Shown in pieces: positions 20,428 to 31,953 of a stretch of 64,000 bases of DNA (position 1 is its first letter; every line of letters starts with the position of its first letter). The stretch is taken from assembly GCA_037893245.1 (NCBI GenBank), contig JBAIAA010000436.1, positions 744,001 to 808,000 on the forward strand, read 5' to 3'. The notes under the pieces were generated by a model. The model had not been told where the DNA came from, made no database searches, and worked only from the letters and a program-made list of their open reading frames with translations. Origin of the DNA: Crossaster papposus (lineage: Eukaryota; Echinodermata; Asteroidea; Velatida; Solasteridae). The position numbers were made by a program, and so were the translations under genes.

Positions 20428-23400
20428 ATCCACCAATCATGATATTGCCAATGGTGTATCCTACCTTTAAGTAGCGCGAGAGGGGAGGGGGGGGGGGGGG
20501 GGAATCGGTGCGGAGGAGGGGTTGGCGTGCTACCAACGTGGAAAAAACAATAACAAGCACATCATCATAAATCACAGTTTATTTATTTATTTATTTATTT
20601 CTTATTTACCCTGGGTGATCCATTCAGTTAGAAAAACTCACTGATCTCCCATGGATCCCAGCTTACACAAACTACTATAATACTGATAAAATACAATTAT
20701 GAAATAGAATTAATTAAAATTCATTTAAAAATACTAAAAAAAACAGCAGCAATAAGAAACAGCAGATAAACAATACAATACAGTGTAAAAACATTACTCG
20801 ATAGTGGATCGATTAACTGAACTGTTTAAGTTGTGTGACAAAGTGTTTAAAACTTGTTGAATGTGGAGATTTTAAATGTTGTGCCAAGTTGTTCCAAGCC
20901 TGGGCACCCCTGAATTTAAACGTCCTTTTCCCACTTTCCGTTCTAGGGTTAGGAAGAACCACATTGCCAACAGTGCTATTTCTAGTTCGATGACCATGTA
21001 ATTCACTGACTGGAATAAAAACATCGCTAAGATAACTTGGAACATTGCCTGTTAGACATTTAAAAACCATGGTTTTAATATGAATATCTCTTCTTGTCTC
21101 TAGTGTTCCCCAACCTAGTTCACTACGTACAGCCATGGAGCTATAAAGAGAAGGAGTTCGAACGGCCCACCGCAATTTCCAAGGCAATTATCCGCCAATA
21201 ATAGTGAAGCATGGATCTATTGTCTGGCCCACCGCAACCCTATAGAATTCCCCCTGCTGTGCAAACAGATTAACGACCAAGATAAGCCTAGCTGGGTCTT
21301 AGTATGCCGACTCCCACGCCACACATCCGTGCATAAAACCCGATTGCAGTTTATTTTATTAAAGTAGTGAACGTTGAAACAATCTAATTATCACATGTGC
21401 AGTAGCTTCACGTGTGTTTTTTATGCGCCATTTTTATTTCTGCATTCTGTACAAAAAACAGATTTTGCCAGGCTTTTCCGTTTCAAATTTGGACCATCTG
21501 TTGCCAAGTTACGATAAGTTATTTATCAAATCATCCTGAGAAAACTGGGGATTTATTTTATTAATATTAAAAAAGCATAAAATTCCCAAAAGATCAAACT
21601 TTTACAGGGTGTTGTGGATGATCTTCTCTGTCCGTTCGTGTATGGGGCTATAGTGTACGATGGTGTACGTAATTTTTACGTTGCAAAAAACATCGTTCAT
21701 TTTCGCTCAAATCGTTAAATCCGACTCGGTGTAGTACCCTTGCTTTGCGTACGCCGCTCCCTTTTTGCCGACAATGCGCATGTGCAGATCAGCTCCACAC
21801 ATCTCACAATGCTTTCTTTGCGGTCGCAAGGACGTGCACGTAATGGCTGGTTTGCGGTTAATCTTAACAAATTTAACGAGCGCGGCGTGAGAGTTGGTTG
21901 TTTGATCTCCGGATCGTTCGAACTCCTTCTCTTCATAGCTCCATGGTACAGCTGATGCTGATGTTCTAGATGGGACTTTTAGAACAGTTAATTTTGGATA
22001 GCTAGCGACGTGACTTATTACGTCCAAGTATCTTGTGATGCACTTTTGTGACAGACTTGACTCCAATTCTAAAAGTACCAAAAATACAAACTGGATCTTC
22101 AAAGTTATGATAATGAAGAAATACCTATGAAACTCACACATTTTGGTTTAATAACTCATTAACTGATCTTTTTGTTAAACAGTTCTTGCGACCAATGCCT
22201 TACCTGAGCTTCCTAGCAGCTCAACAAACCGAACCGAAGCTCCTCCTGAGTCTGACCTAAACAGCTGGGATGTACCTCACACAGGTAATTCTATTGCAGT
22301 ATTTACATTATTTGTTAAAGTTAGTACACTTGTTGACATTCAGTCTGGGTCCATATAATACATGTATATCAATCTGAAATATAATATATAAAATCTGAAG
22401 ATTCTTCCGTCCAGCTCCAGAGATTTGGGAAGATTTAGAAAAAATAACAAAGATAGAACCCAGCTGCTGTTACTTGTTTTTCAATTGACGCCATTGCACA
22501 ATTGATGGTAAGCACAACAATTTGCCTAGTATCAAAATTCTCCCTTGGCAAAAACAGGTTTACAAACGAATATTCCGAGGAAATGACATTGACAGAGGAA
22601 TGCTACATATGTCATTTGGATAGCTTGAGATGTCTAATAAATCGTCTTGGTTTCCTGACTCGTCTTGGTTCGCTGATTGTCTTGATTCCCTGACACATCT
22701 TGGTTCCCTGACTCGTCTTGGTTCCCTGACTTGTCTTGGTTCCCTGACTCGTCTTGGTTCCCTGACTCGTCTTGGTTCCCTGACTCATCTTCTATCACGT
22801 CCACAGGTGCAGTGTGCAGAGATGACTGGACCCTCTATGACACCACCCGAACCTGTTTCCGGTCCTACACCCTAAAGTTCGTCCAACAGAGCGCCCTGGA
22901 CTACTGTTCCACTACGGGCAGTAGTCTGGCCCCGCTCTCCCTGCGTCAGCTCCACTACCTGGCCATCACTGCCCTCGTGGGCCAGACCGGCAAGACGTGG
23001 TGGCTCGGGTACGAGATGCGGCGCATAGACGATCCGCTGACAAACTCCAGCGAGTGGATGCTGGTGGACCTGTCTGGCAGGGAAGCCGATGTGAGCTGGA
23101 TGGGGTTGGAAGTCCCCGGTGAGGAGGAGTGGATGGAGGAAGACAAGCTGTGCGTGGTCATGGCACTGCAACGAGTCAGGGCAAAGATGGAGTTGAATCC
23201 GTGGGAGATTCGGCTCCGGCCCTGCACAGAACGATCAGGATTCTTATGTTCACAAGGTGAGTCGATTTAAATTCTCCCAGATTATTGACAATCTATCGGG
23301 AGGTTTTGGAAGAGTTTTGTAGGATTGAGGAAACTACAGCCTAGGCACCGTCGGAGAATGTTCCAATGACCAGGGCCCACTTTCATGGCTCTGCTTTACC

Positions 23401-26400
23401 GTAAGGCATAAAAAAATTAATGTTATGTTGGCGTAACGGGCCCAAAAAAATAGGGTAGGTAGGTAGGGATTTTTTATTTTTTTTTCCTAGCAATGAAAAT
23501 GATATGTTTTCTAATTGTTTAAGCCGGTAGTGATACACGATAGCGTGTCCAGGTTCAATATATACACAATCCACACACACAACAATGAGAAACGGTCAGA
23601 AATGGTTTCAAACGTATTTATAACTAGATTATCATGTATATAGATTTTAATCATTAAATTTCGTCCCTTGAAAAAAAAAAAATCCAGGGTCGGCCGTATT
23701 TTTAGGGTCGGTCGGGTTACACCAACATAACATTTTTTGTTTTAATGCCTAAGCGTATTTTACGGGTTAGCGGGTAGTTTTGGCTTCTGCGCATGCGTAC
23801 ATCTTGTAACTAAGGATTATGTGCTTTTAGGGTAAGCGCATAATTTTTTCTGTAAGCACAAATTGCTGATCGTAAGCGCGATATTCTGTGGTTAGCAGAG
23901 CCATAAAATTGGGCCCGGAACCCAATCATGTTATAGTATTGATTTGTTATTGTTTTGAACAGTTTTCCACATAATTTATTTTTTTAAGCGTATGCACTTT
24001 GGTCAACGGCGTTTAACGGATCTGCTACTTAACTTTTTTAATTGGTGCCAAGTACATTCAGCCACGAGTCGAGGTCTCTTAAAGTATCTGACGTTAGTCT
24101 CAATTTAAGGCATTGCTTTCTGTTTTTCTATAATTTGAGGGGTCTCTCGCTTTTTTTTTATTCCTCAAAAAAGATGCCGAACTGGTCTGCATTGACCGCA
24201 ACGGCAAAAAGGTCGAGGAAGGTGGTGACTACATTCCCCCTGGCCACGATGCCTGTGCCTCTTGTCGCTGCCTTCAAGGGCTGCCAGAAATGTGCATGAT
24301 TACCATGTGCGCTAAGCCACACTGTGAGCTGTACCGCCCTAATCCCGAGGAGTGCTGTCAGTACATATGCTCAGATGGTGGGGACGGAGACGACAAAGGC
24401 TGTAAGATTGTTATTTATTTACAACCATCTTTATTGAGGGTAACCCATCCAGCAGAAGCTGATCATTTGGGGCCCTCAGTATAGAGAAGACAATGAGAAG
24501 AAGGTACAGTTTTAGAGGTGGGAAGAAAACCCCAGAAGAATATCCTGGGGAAAACCCACGAAGTCAGGCAGGGACTGAAAATCCAATCCACAAATTGGTC
24601 CAGGTGGAGTTCGAACTCGGGTCATAGTGGTGGAAGGCGAGGAAAGAACCGCTACGCCAACCTGACTCCTGAGATCACGTTTGCTTTTAGTTTAACCTAA
24701 GAGGATTCCAAAGACCTTGCCAAGTAAAAGAAACAAGGATTTTGACGTAGTTAGAGGCGTGCATTTACTGCCTGTACATAAACTGGGTAACCGATCAGGC
24801 CTCGAAATAGTACTAGGCCGGCGTACAAAGTCTAGCGAAAACTGCTCCGGGCTACCCAGACCCACTTCCTTGGTTCCCCAGTGGGATAGTGAAAAATTCA
24901 GTAACCTACCTGTAAAGGTTTAGATCAAAATACATGTAAAATTGTCTTTTTGTGTATTAAATAAATATCGGATCAAAAAAAACAGAATTTATACTTTTGT
25001 TTGTGTTTTTCGGCATGATTATCGATAGCCTGGGAGCGCTCGATCCACGCGTGCATGCAGTGCACTGCGATCTCACGAACATAGTAGACTGGTGGGCTTC
25101 AGTGAGATTAGTCTAGTATAAACTATGGCGCAGGGTACCACACAATGTATATGTGCACTATTCTCTTTCACATCGTTCAGCCTTTCTTACCATAACGGCC
25201 CACTGCGTAGCTGTATAGAGTATGAGCGTTCTGCCGTGTCACTAGTAGTAGCTTCTGATACAGAGTCTGTTCAGAACAGCGCCCTCTGTGTACGTTACTA
25301 CGGATGTACGTACGTGTACGTGCGCGCCGAATGAATAGTTTTGTGCATTGTGCATACGGGCTAGCAAAAATGTAAACGGGCTAGTAAAATCTGCAGTTTG
25401 TTAGCCCGGTGGGCTACCCAGGAAAAAAGGTTAGCACAAGGCCTGCCGATTGGAAATGACACGGGTACCTGGGTACCTGTTAAACAAACCCAACCCTAAA
25501 ATTCAAATCTCAGAAGTTGCGGTTCAGATTGTTCGTGAAGGTCCGCTCGATAATACTATCCTATTAGTATATTTGTAAAGTTTATATGTATACAATGAAC
25601 TTGGTAACTGTAAACTGTCAACTTTTGCGGTGTCACTCACGTGGAATTATTATTTTCCTATTTAGCCTGGTTTCTTCTTTTAAAAGTTTCCCACAAATTC
25701 TAATCAAAATTTTTCGTTTTTATTGCCTGTGAAGTTACCAAGTAATTTGTAAAGTTGGTTACGGGTACCGGATCCCATAATCTGGAATCGGTTCCTGACA
25801 TCAACGTTCGGGCACTCGGGTACCCGGCTCCGATGCCAGCTCCAGCCAGACACAATCGCTTTTTCACCAAACAGGAATGCCCTTCTACAATGGGTGTCTG
25901 ATCTTTTTTTATAATTTCTCATTCTGTTTAATTCCTCAGTGAATGTCTCGGACAACATGCGCTGGGTCCTGACCATGCTGACGTCTTTTATCCTCCTGGG
26001 TATGATGTTGTTCATGGTGTATCGCATGAGGCAAAAACGAATGGCCTACCTGCGATATCGTAAGTACAGCAAGATCAATCCGTGTCTAAAAAGTGGTTCC
26101 TGACGTTTGGGCTCAACCAGATTTCTTATAGTTTAGTTTTTAAAAAGTCTCCAATAAATAGGCCTCAATAAAAACAGTTAGTCTACAAAAATTGGCATCT
26201 GACAATAAAAACACAACTTGTTCTCTTTGATTAAAATGATATCACATTCACATGATATCGTATATGATATCGTATATATTTGAAACTACATCGCATATTT
26301 GGTATATTCAAGACCGCCATTATGTAAACAGTGCGTTCAAGAGTACCTTTCCAATGGTACCCCAACACCTCCACCATCACTACCACCAACTTTCTGTCCG

Positions 26401-28468
26401 AAACCGTTCAAAGGTTTAGACATTGTGGTAATTATCAGAGTTGTTGTCGAGTCCCTGCAAGTCCTTTCACAAGTCCTTTCGTGAAGCCAGTCACAAGTCC
26501 CTTCATAAAGGCAATCACAAGTAACTAGATGAACAATGACAAAGGAATGCTTTTGTCCAAGCAGATTTGAATAGCTTGTGATTTGAATTAGAACTGATGG
26601 ACTTGTGATGGACTTGTGATGGACTTGTGATGGACTTGCAGGGACTTGCAGGGACTTGCAGGGACTTACAGGGACTTACAGGGACTTGCAGGGACTTTTG
26701 ATGGACTTGACTACATCCCTGGTAATTATATTCTATTGTTTGAGGGATTTTTGATGTCTGTGATTTGTGTTTTGTGCTTGTAGGAGCCCAGCAGATGAGA
26801 GAAGGTAGCATGACTGACTTTGAGCCTGGCTCAGGCCCGCCGCCTCCCCCTAATCTGGATGACATCGATGGAGCAGGCTACAGGGAACCCCCACCCCCAT
26901 ACTCGTAAGTTGAATGGGACTTTCTGAAGATATTTAATGTGGAAAATATCATCTTTTAGCATGAACACACCCAGTTTGGAAATTCAGCACGGGCGGCTTG
27001 TGCGTAAAGCGCTCGCCTCTCACCAATGTAGCCCGGGTTCGATTTGCGGCCCGGACCATATGCGAGTAGAGTTGTGCGTTGGTTCTCTCCTGTTTCACGA
27101 GGGTTTTTCTCCGGGTCCTCCGGTTTTCCTCCTTCTGGAAAAATCAAACACTTTCGATCTCAGGCTGTGCTCCGTAGTCATATACGAGTCGATATGGCCG
27201 GCTGTCATAGGCGCCTTTACGTGCCAGCGACTCGACTACGTTGTAGCCACATCCTTTGCAATTCAGCACCTGAGGGCCTCCATGGAAAGCAGTGCTTGGA
27301 GTTTACCCTCATTAAATATGACATAAATAAAATAAAGCAAATTTTACATTCTTTATCAACTTGTCTTAAATTGACAGCCGGTATTTTTTTCTCTTCTTCA
27401 GACATGTTTATAGAGTAAAATTTGCAGTTAAGTTTATTTGTACGAGTAGCAATTTTTTGTCCTAATGTGCTACGCCAACAATTCTCCAAATGCAAAACCA
27501 AATGGAGTGCTGTGGCCTCGTGGTCTGGAGCATTCAATTCGCGGTCTGCGGGTAATTCTGCAGGTCGTGGGTTCGAGTCCAGCCTAGGGTTACGGTGTGT
27601 GTGCGCTCTTGGGCAAAGTACTTTGTCACTCATTGCTTCACTCCACCCAGGAGTAAATAGAGTACCTGTGAGGGCAGAGATGCACCATAACTCCAGGCTG
27701 GACTCGAACCTATAACCCGCAGAACTACTCGCTGAATACCATTTCAGTGCTCTAAATTGACAAAAGTACACCATCCCGATTGTCTTAAGTATGATATTGC
27801 AAAGTTATGTTGGTGTTAGGATTTTCAAATTTTTGTATATTTTATTGATTTATCAGGTTCATAAAAGACGACCAACACCTTCCGACTGACCTGCCCCCAC
27901 CGTATATTTCCACGGTTACCTTGCCGATGGACGTCAACCGTAACCGGGACAGACGAAACGTCTTTCAACAAGATAGCGATGCAGTAGCCCTACTAGATGG
28001 TTCCATGAGCTCAGAGCCGAACACCCCTACACTTGTAACAGGTGGGTTGCAGGAACTAGACCCATTAACTTCTACATTGTTTAGACACAAAGGCTGTTTT
28101 TCAAACCTTGGCTTCAGCTTCGGACACACTGCCTGTGCCAGTTCTGAAACCTTAGTGCCTTGTCGGTGATAAAAACAATTAGAAACATTTGAAGGTAGAA
28201 TGAACAGTTTGTCATCTGTGTGTTGTTAGAAAAAAAACACTTTCTGCTCTTACATTTTTGTTTTTAATAAGTTTGCTGCCTCTTTTGTGTTTTTTGTTTT
28301 AAAGGTGTTCCAGCTCTCCTACCTAGCCCCCCTGCGTACACAAGCATTACTGAAAACAGCACCGCGTCATCCCCGCAGACAGATCAGTGCACCCCAGGGG
28401 GAGGGAGCGTGACTGCCGGAATACCCGCACAACCGACCATTCTGCCCTCGATCAACACAATAGTTTGA
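19924..28468 (+). CDS. DGCR2: DGCR2-type integral membrane protein (C-type lectin, vWF-C, transmembrane, PPxY tail)
   Basis: Eight exons: 19924-19999, 22183-22284, 22807-23256, 24174-24401, 25940-26059, 26784-26904, 27857-28041, 28305-28468. All are GT..AG with consistent phases, giving 481 residues (471 if the second ATG at 19954 is used; it gives the better signal peptide MKPFACRLYICFMLQVLATNA). Domains: an extracellular spacer, then a C-type lectin fold (about 60-209) with TCFRSY, TWWLGY, SEWMLVD and the closing SGFLC. Next is a vWF type C module (about 210-283) with DACASCRC, PEMCMITMC and EECCQYIC. One transmembrane helix follows (about 294-313, VLTMLTSFILLGMMLFMVY), then RMRQKR and a Pro-rich cytosolic tail with PPPPYS and LPPPYIS. 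Module order, vWF-C spacing and the ending PSINTIV (human ends SLNTVV) identify DGCR2. PPxY motifs usually bind WW domains of NEDD4-type ligases. The LDL-receptor A repeat of the vertebrate protein was not found. Confidence 0.9.
20114..20470. mobile_element. MITE family B with an expanded poly-C tract, DGCR2 intron 1
   Basis: Runs from TTAAAGGTAGAATACACCAT to AATGGTGTATCCTACCTTTAA. Where other copies have a few C after AAATACA, this copy has about 30 (20396-20425). A poly-G run lies just outside at about 20485-20502. Confidence 0.85.
20579..21187 (-). mobile_element. 5'-truncated LINE, 3' end of the reverse transcriptase ORF and tail
   Basis: On the minus strand a 124-codon frame ends the LINE polyprotein. 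It has RSELGWGTLETRRDIH, VFKCLTGNVPSYLSDVF, HRTRNS and GKRTFKFRGAQAWNNL, the closing signature of CR1/L2/Crack-like reverse transcriptases. After the stop comes a short 3' UTR and an (AAATA)n tail, seen on the plus strand as TTTATTTATT at 20579-20600. Only the last about 600 bp are present, so this is a dead copy. It sits antisense in DGCR2 intron 1. Confidence 0.85.
22643..22790. repeat. 18-bp tandem array next to the lectin exon acceptor
   Basis: About eight copies of CTCGTCTTGGTTCCCTGA with point variants. The array ends 16 nt before the AG of DGCR2 exon 3 and supplies pyrimidine-rich sequence in the branch-point and tract region. Confidence 0.85.
23373..23916. mobile_element. GGGCCC-ended MITE carrying a nested MITE, DGCR2 intron 3
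   Basis: The outer arms GGGCCCACTTTCATGGCTCT and AGAGCCATAAAATTGGGCCC pair. Inside, 23401-23752 is a second palindrome with about 45-bp arms: TAAGGCATAAAAAAATTAAT then GTTATGTTGGCGTAAC, against GTTACACCAACATAAC..TTTTAATGCCTAA. Neither codes for protein. Confidence 0.7.
24413..24690 (-). mobile_element. tRNA-derived SINE, minus orientation, DGCR2 intron 4
   Basis: On the minus strand the head reads GTTGGCGTAGCGGTT with a B-box CGAGTTCGAACTCC. Then come TTTTCAGTCCCTGCCTGAC, GTGGGTTTTCCCCAGGATAT and TCTGGGGTTTTCTTCCCACC. The tail GGATGGGTTACCC..AAATAAATAA resembles the 3' end of the LINE at 20579. A shorter relative is at 34175-34345. Confidence 0.75.
26436..26720. mobile_element. Palindromic MITE, family D, DGCR2 intron 5
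   Basis: The left end TTGTCGAGTCCCTGCAAGTC pairs with the right end GGACTTGACTACATCCCT. The right arm holds an expanded run of GGACTTGCAGG-type 10-11 bp units. Core markers shared with the other copies are AAGTCCCTTCATAAAGGCA and CAATGACAAAGGAATGCTTT. Confidence 0.75.
26985..27338 (+). mobile_element. tRNA-derived SINE, second type, DGCR2 intron 6
   Basis: The head has GGGCGGCTTGTGCGTAAAGC (A-box region) and a B box CGGGTTCGATTTGC. A GTTTCACGAGGGTTTTTCTC then CGGGTCCTCCGGTTTTCC body follows, ending in an AT-rich AAATATGACATAAATAAAAT tail. Confidence 0.7.
27504..27765 (+). mobile_element. tRNA-derived SINE with a tRNA-like head at both ends, DGCR2 intron 6
   Basis: The left head has GGCCTCGTGGTCTGGAGC and GTGGGTTCGAGTCCAGCCTA. 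The body GCGCTCTTGGGCAAAGTACT and CTCCACCCAGGAGTAAATAG is shared with the SINE at 17685. From about 27690 the sequence is an inverted second head, ending in GGCTGGACTCGAACCTATAA. Confidence 0.7.
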
Positions 28469-29153
28469 GCATGTGCACAAGTTAAGTTGACCCTTCAGAA
28501 TAAGCCAAACCCTCTGTTGGCAAATTGTCCTACTCCATTTACCTATAGAGTTTAAATATTAAAACAAAAATTCACCCCATTTTATTTTGATCGGTCGTAG
28601 CACAAAATCAGCTATTGTGACTTGTTTCGTTGGAGCGCGTCACAAAATAAATGTTTCGGTCCTCAGATTTATTTGACTTACATATTTTGTAAATTCGTAA
28701 ACGTTGAGCTTCACGACTTCAAATTCAATTTGCATTTGCATAAATTATGAACTGGCCTTTGTTTGTATCTCTACATGTTTGAGCAGGTCCTATTTTTAAG
28801 TGTAATTTATTCTCAACTTACATGTAAAAAGACGCATGAAAATCCAACATTGGCACTTTACAAAGGATTTGATGATGAATACACATAGTTAGAAAGTGCA
28901 ATTTGCTTACTGCACGAGGCAGGTTTCCATCAAATTAAACCCCCCAAAAAGGGGCGTTAAAATGCCCCATTGTACAAATAAATCAGTTTTTTTGTAATTT
29001 TGGGCTTTCACTGCCAGAAATGTCTTGTGCAGATGTTTTAAGATTTCAAAGTTAGTTTGATTTTTCATGGCAAGTTGCCAAAAGCCTCATTATTATTTTT
29101 CAAGAAACTGCAAATAGAACATTTGACAGTTGATGCTTTGTGGTTAGTTGGTG
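28469..29153 (+). other. DGCR2 3' UTR and flank
   Basis: Follows the TGA at 28466-28468. An AATAAA occurs at about 28646, in ACAAAATAAATGTTTC, and is the first plausible poly(A) signal. No open frame or repeat stands out. Confidence 0.5.
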
Positions 29154-29508
29154 TTAAAGGTAGGATACACCATTGTTAACTGTTTAAGTTGTCTGGAATG
29201 GGTGAATTTGAGGGGTTGTATTTCATAGTAAATATCGTTTAACTGACCTGTCCGAAGTTTTACAATCATGGTTGCTGAGAAAAGCAAGAAAAACAACGTT
29301 TTCAACGGTTTTTTTTGCGATCGCTGTCCGGCCATCATGAATTTTAGTTTATACAATTCAATTTTTTCGGAAAAATTACAGAATATTATCTAGCGCAATC
29401 ATTTTTGCTGGATGCCTACAATCATTATTAAGTTTCAAATAAGTAAGATATTTCTTAATAATTTGGTAGTGAATTGTTTTGATATCTGCAAATGGTGTAT
29501 CCTACATT
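29154..29508. mobile_element. MITE family B downstream of DGCR2
   Basis: Begins TTAAAGGTAGGATACACCAT. The right end GATATCTGCAAATGGTGTAT then CCTACATTCC has lost the outer bases and TTAA. The body contains TTACAATCATGGTTGCTG and TGCGATCGCTGTCCGG. Confidence 0.8.
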
Positions 29509-29785
29509 CCATATGTTTGTGGTTCGAGCATGTACCCATGAGCATATTGAACAAGGGTCAAGTAAAAATGTAAATAATCCTGTTTTGTTTGCCGGCATTT
29601 TGTCATTTTCTGTGTTTTGGGGCATTGCATTCATACACTTCAGTTGTATTGCTTTTTATTATTGTACTCATGATGAACTACAAAGTGTTTCTCTAAGTTA
29701 ACTATTTGTATTTGTAAATAAATTCGTTATGTAGATGTTAGCAATAATGGCCACAGTAATAAAAACAAAAATCAACCAATAATCT

Positions 29786-30025
29786 TTTCAGTTCGCGCCG
29801 GATGACGAATATAAACGCAAAAATTTCCCCAAATTCAAAACGGATGACGAATATATACGCCAAGTTCAAGTTCGGAAATATATGTCAGCAGCGCGCAAGG
29901 CCGGAAATGCGTGGGTGTGCTACCCAGCACTATAGGCCTGAACACGCTTCGGATCGAGTTTCGTTAAAAATAATCCCGCCCGTCGGCTCGGCGATGTTAA
30001 AATAATCCCGGCGCGAACTGGTTAA
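29786..30025. mobile_element. MITE family A
   Basis: From TTTTCAGTTCGCGCCGGATG to GGCGCGAACTGGTTAA. Very similar to the copy at 33772-34013, including the substring AAATTCAAAACGGATGACG. A 67-codon open frame across it is not a gene. Confidence 0.85.
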
Positions 30026-30289
30026 GTAACTGGTCATGAAGTTGTTATATTTTAAATGACGATTGTGTACATAATTGATCTGGTTGTTGAATGGGAATAA
30101 GTCTTTACTGCTGGTAACTATATTTTGTACACCTGTAGATTGTATATTTGTATGAGTGTCGAGAAGAAATTGTTTTAGTTACACTTAGTGGGGATAATTG
30201 TTCAACTCTTTTTCCGTCTCATCTCTTGCTTCATATGCAAAAATTGTTGGACTCTGTGGCGGTATGCCTATTAACCCAATTTAAAGGAC

Positions 30290-30730
30290 AATTGTGACCT
30301 TGCACCACGAAATGGGTGGAAAGTCGCAAAATAACAAAATTGCAAAATTGACATTGTTTGACATTTCTAGAAAGAAGACGTCCTAAGCTTTTAAATGATG
30401 TATTGTGTGTTGCTGTAGCTTATTCCTAGGCGCCGCTATACTCTCTTGAAATTGCTGAAGTCATGCTCCCTTGTTTTAAGAAAACGGAGTTCAAAGTCTG
30501 TTAACCGTGCCAACTATACTATCACTCGGTGCAATTTAGCCACCAAAAACACACTTTAGAGTTTTAATTGAGCTATAAAAAGTTGGGATATGATAAAGAA
30601 GGGTTGTTTGTATGTAAAAACGTTAACAACTCGAAACCGACCTCCCACTTGAAAAATAGACGTTTCGGCCAATAACTCGTTTTGGCCATGTGCGACTTTC
30701 CGCTCATTTCGTGGTGCCAGGTCACAATTA
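30290..30730. mobile_element. Palindromic MITE with AATTGTGACC ends
   Basis: The left arm AATTGTGACCTTGCACCACG then AAATGGGTGGAAAGTCGC pairs with the right arm GCGACTTTCCGCTCATTTCG then TGGTGCCAGGTCACAATT. The arms are about 40 bp with few mismatches. No coding capacity. Confidence 0.8.
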
Positions 30731-30999
30731 GTTTGAGGGTACAGATTCTAACAAAACATTTTGATGGCTCGATTAGGTTTTAACTTGTGATAAAATACAA
30801 TTATAGTGCCCCTCCTATCTGAATCATCCAATCATTTTGTCGAAATGTAGATAAATATTTTCATGTAGATTTAGATTAACTAACTTTATATCGATGATGT
30901 ATATTTATGGTTTAATGAAAACAAATTCAAATTATTAAGCTGTACAGTGCTTTTTGTAATTGTGGTGTTAGGTCATTAGACATGTACATAATTTAATTA

Positions 31000-31428
31000 A
31001 TATGTGACCCACTTCACACTAAAAGGGTATTATGGTGCAAACAAATTGAAATTGAGTTATATACATGGTTGGAACGCCCACAATGCAAGCTCTTTTGTTT
31101 TGGTTTATAATAGAGCTCTATAGCCCCTCCTTTTCTGGAGATATGACACGTTTGCATATTGATTACTTCCTTGGAGATCAAATTACACAACTGAGAAAAC
31201 GGGCTTTGAAATACCTGGCTCTTTTGTAGAACAGAACGATGTACACAAAATTTCATCAAAATCGACATTTCTGTGAACGAAACCTGAAACATTAGGTTTC
31301 AATGATGTTATGACCAAAAAAAAATCACATTTTGACCAGATTTTCACCTTCCTAATGTTGAGCGAGCCATTACATGATAATGCACAGCGTGACTTAATAC
31401 CCTTTTTTATGGAGCCGGTCACATATTA
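31000..31428. mobile_element. Palindromic MITE with TAATATGTGACC ends
   Basis: The left end TATGTGACCCACTTCACACT and the right end GGAGCCGGTCACATATTA pair at their outer 10-12 bases. A fragment of the same family lies at about 7388-7430 in the MTO1 intron. Confidence 0.6.
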
Positions 31429-31574
31429 GGAATTATTAATGGGTAAAAAATGGTCCATATTTTCCTACTGGCTGTTGCATTTTGCCATAAATAAGCTCAT
31501 CTTTGTGATGGTTTTTGCCTGTCCAATTTTCAAAAATTATTTGCGAATTATTGATCAGTAACCCATGTAGAACC

Positions 31575-31953
31575 TTAAAGAGATCGTATACGTTTGGTAA
31601 TTACTCCACAAATTAAAGGCAATACAAACTTACTTGGTAAGAAGTACAGCAGCTTTGGATAATGCATTTTAAGAAACTTTTCACTTTGAAGTACTGCGTT
31701 TATGGAAAAAGATCCCCAAAAATTTGAATCTGAGAAGCATTACTGCAGTGACGTTTCTCAGATTGTGTATTCCAATGCAGATTATTCTTCCTGCGTGTAC
31801 ATAACCGCTCCAGATTTTTCGGCAATATCTCAAAATCGCTACCACCTTTTGAAATGAAATTTTTACAGGTTAATTTTATGGTATATATCTATAACTATAT
31901 AGGATTGAAACGAACAGTGGGATCCAATTACCAAACGTACACGATCCTTTTAA
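31575..31953. mobile_element. TTAA-flanked palindromic MITE, family C
   Basis: Runs from TTAAAGAGATCGTATACGTT to CCAAACGTACACGATCCTTTTAA. The body contains TTACTTGGTAAGAAGTACAG and CAGATTATTCTTCCTGCGTG, shared with 38511-38907. Confidence 0.85.

Noticed and set aside
22421-22506. Possible extra DGCR2 exon between exons 2 and 3 (acceptor near 22420, donor GGTAAGC at 22507)
   Set aside because: All three frames hit a stop, and exons 2 and 3 already join in phase without it.
29802-30005. 67-codon frame similar to one at 33790-33993
   Set aside because: Both lie within family A MITE copies; the similarity is that of the repeat.
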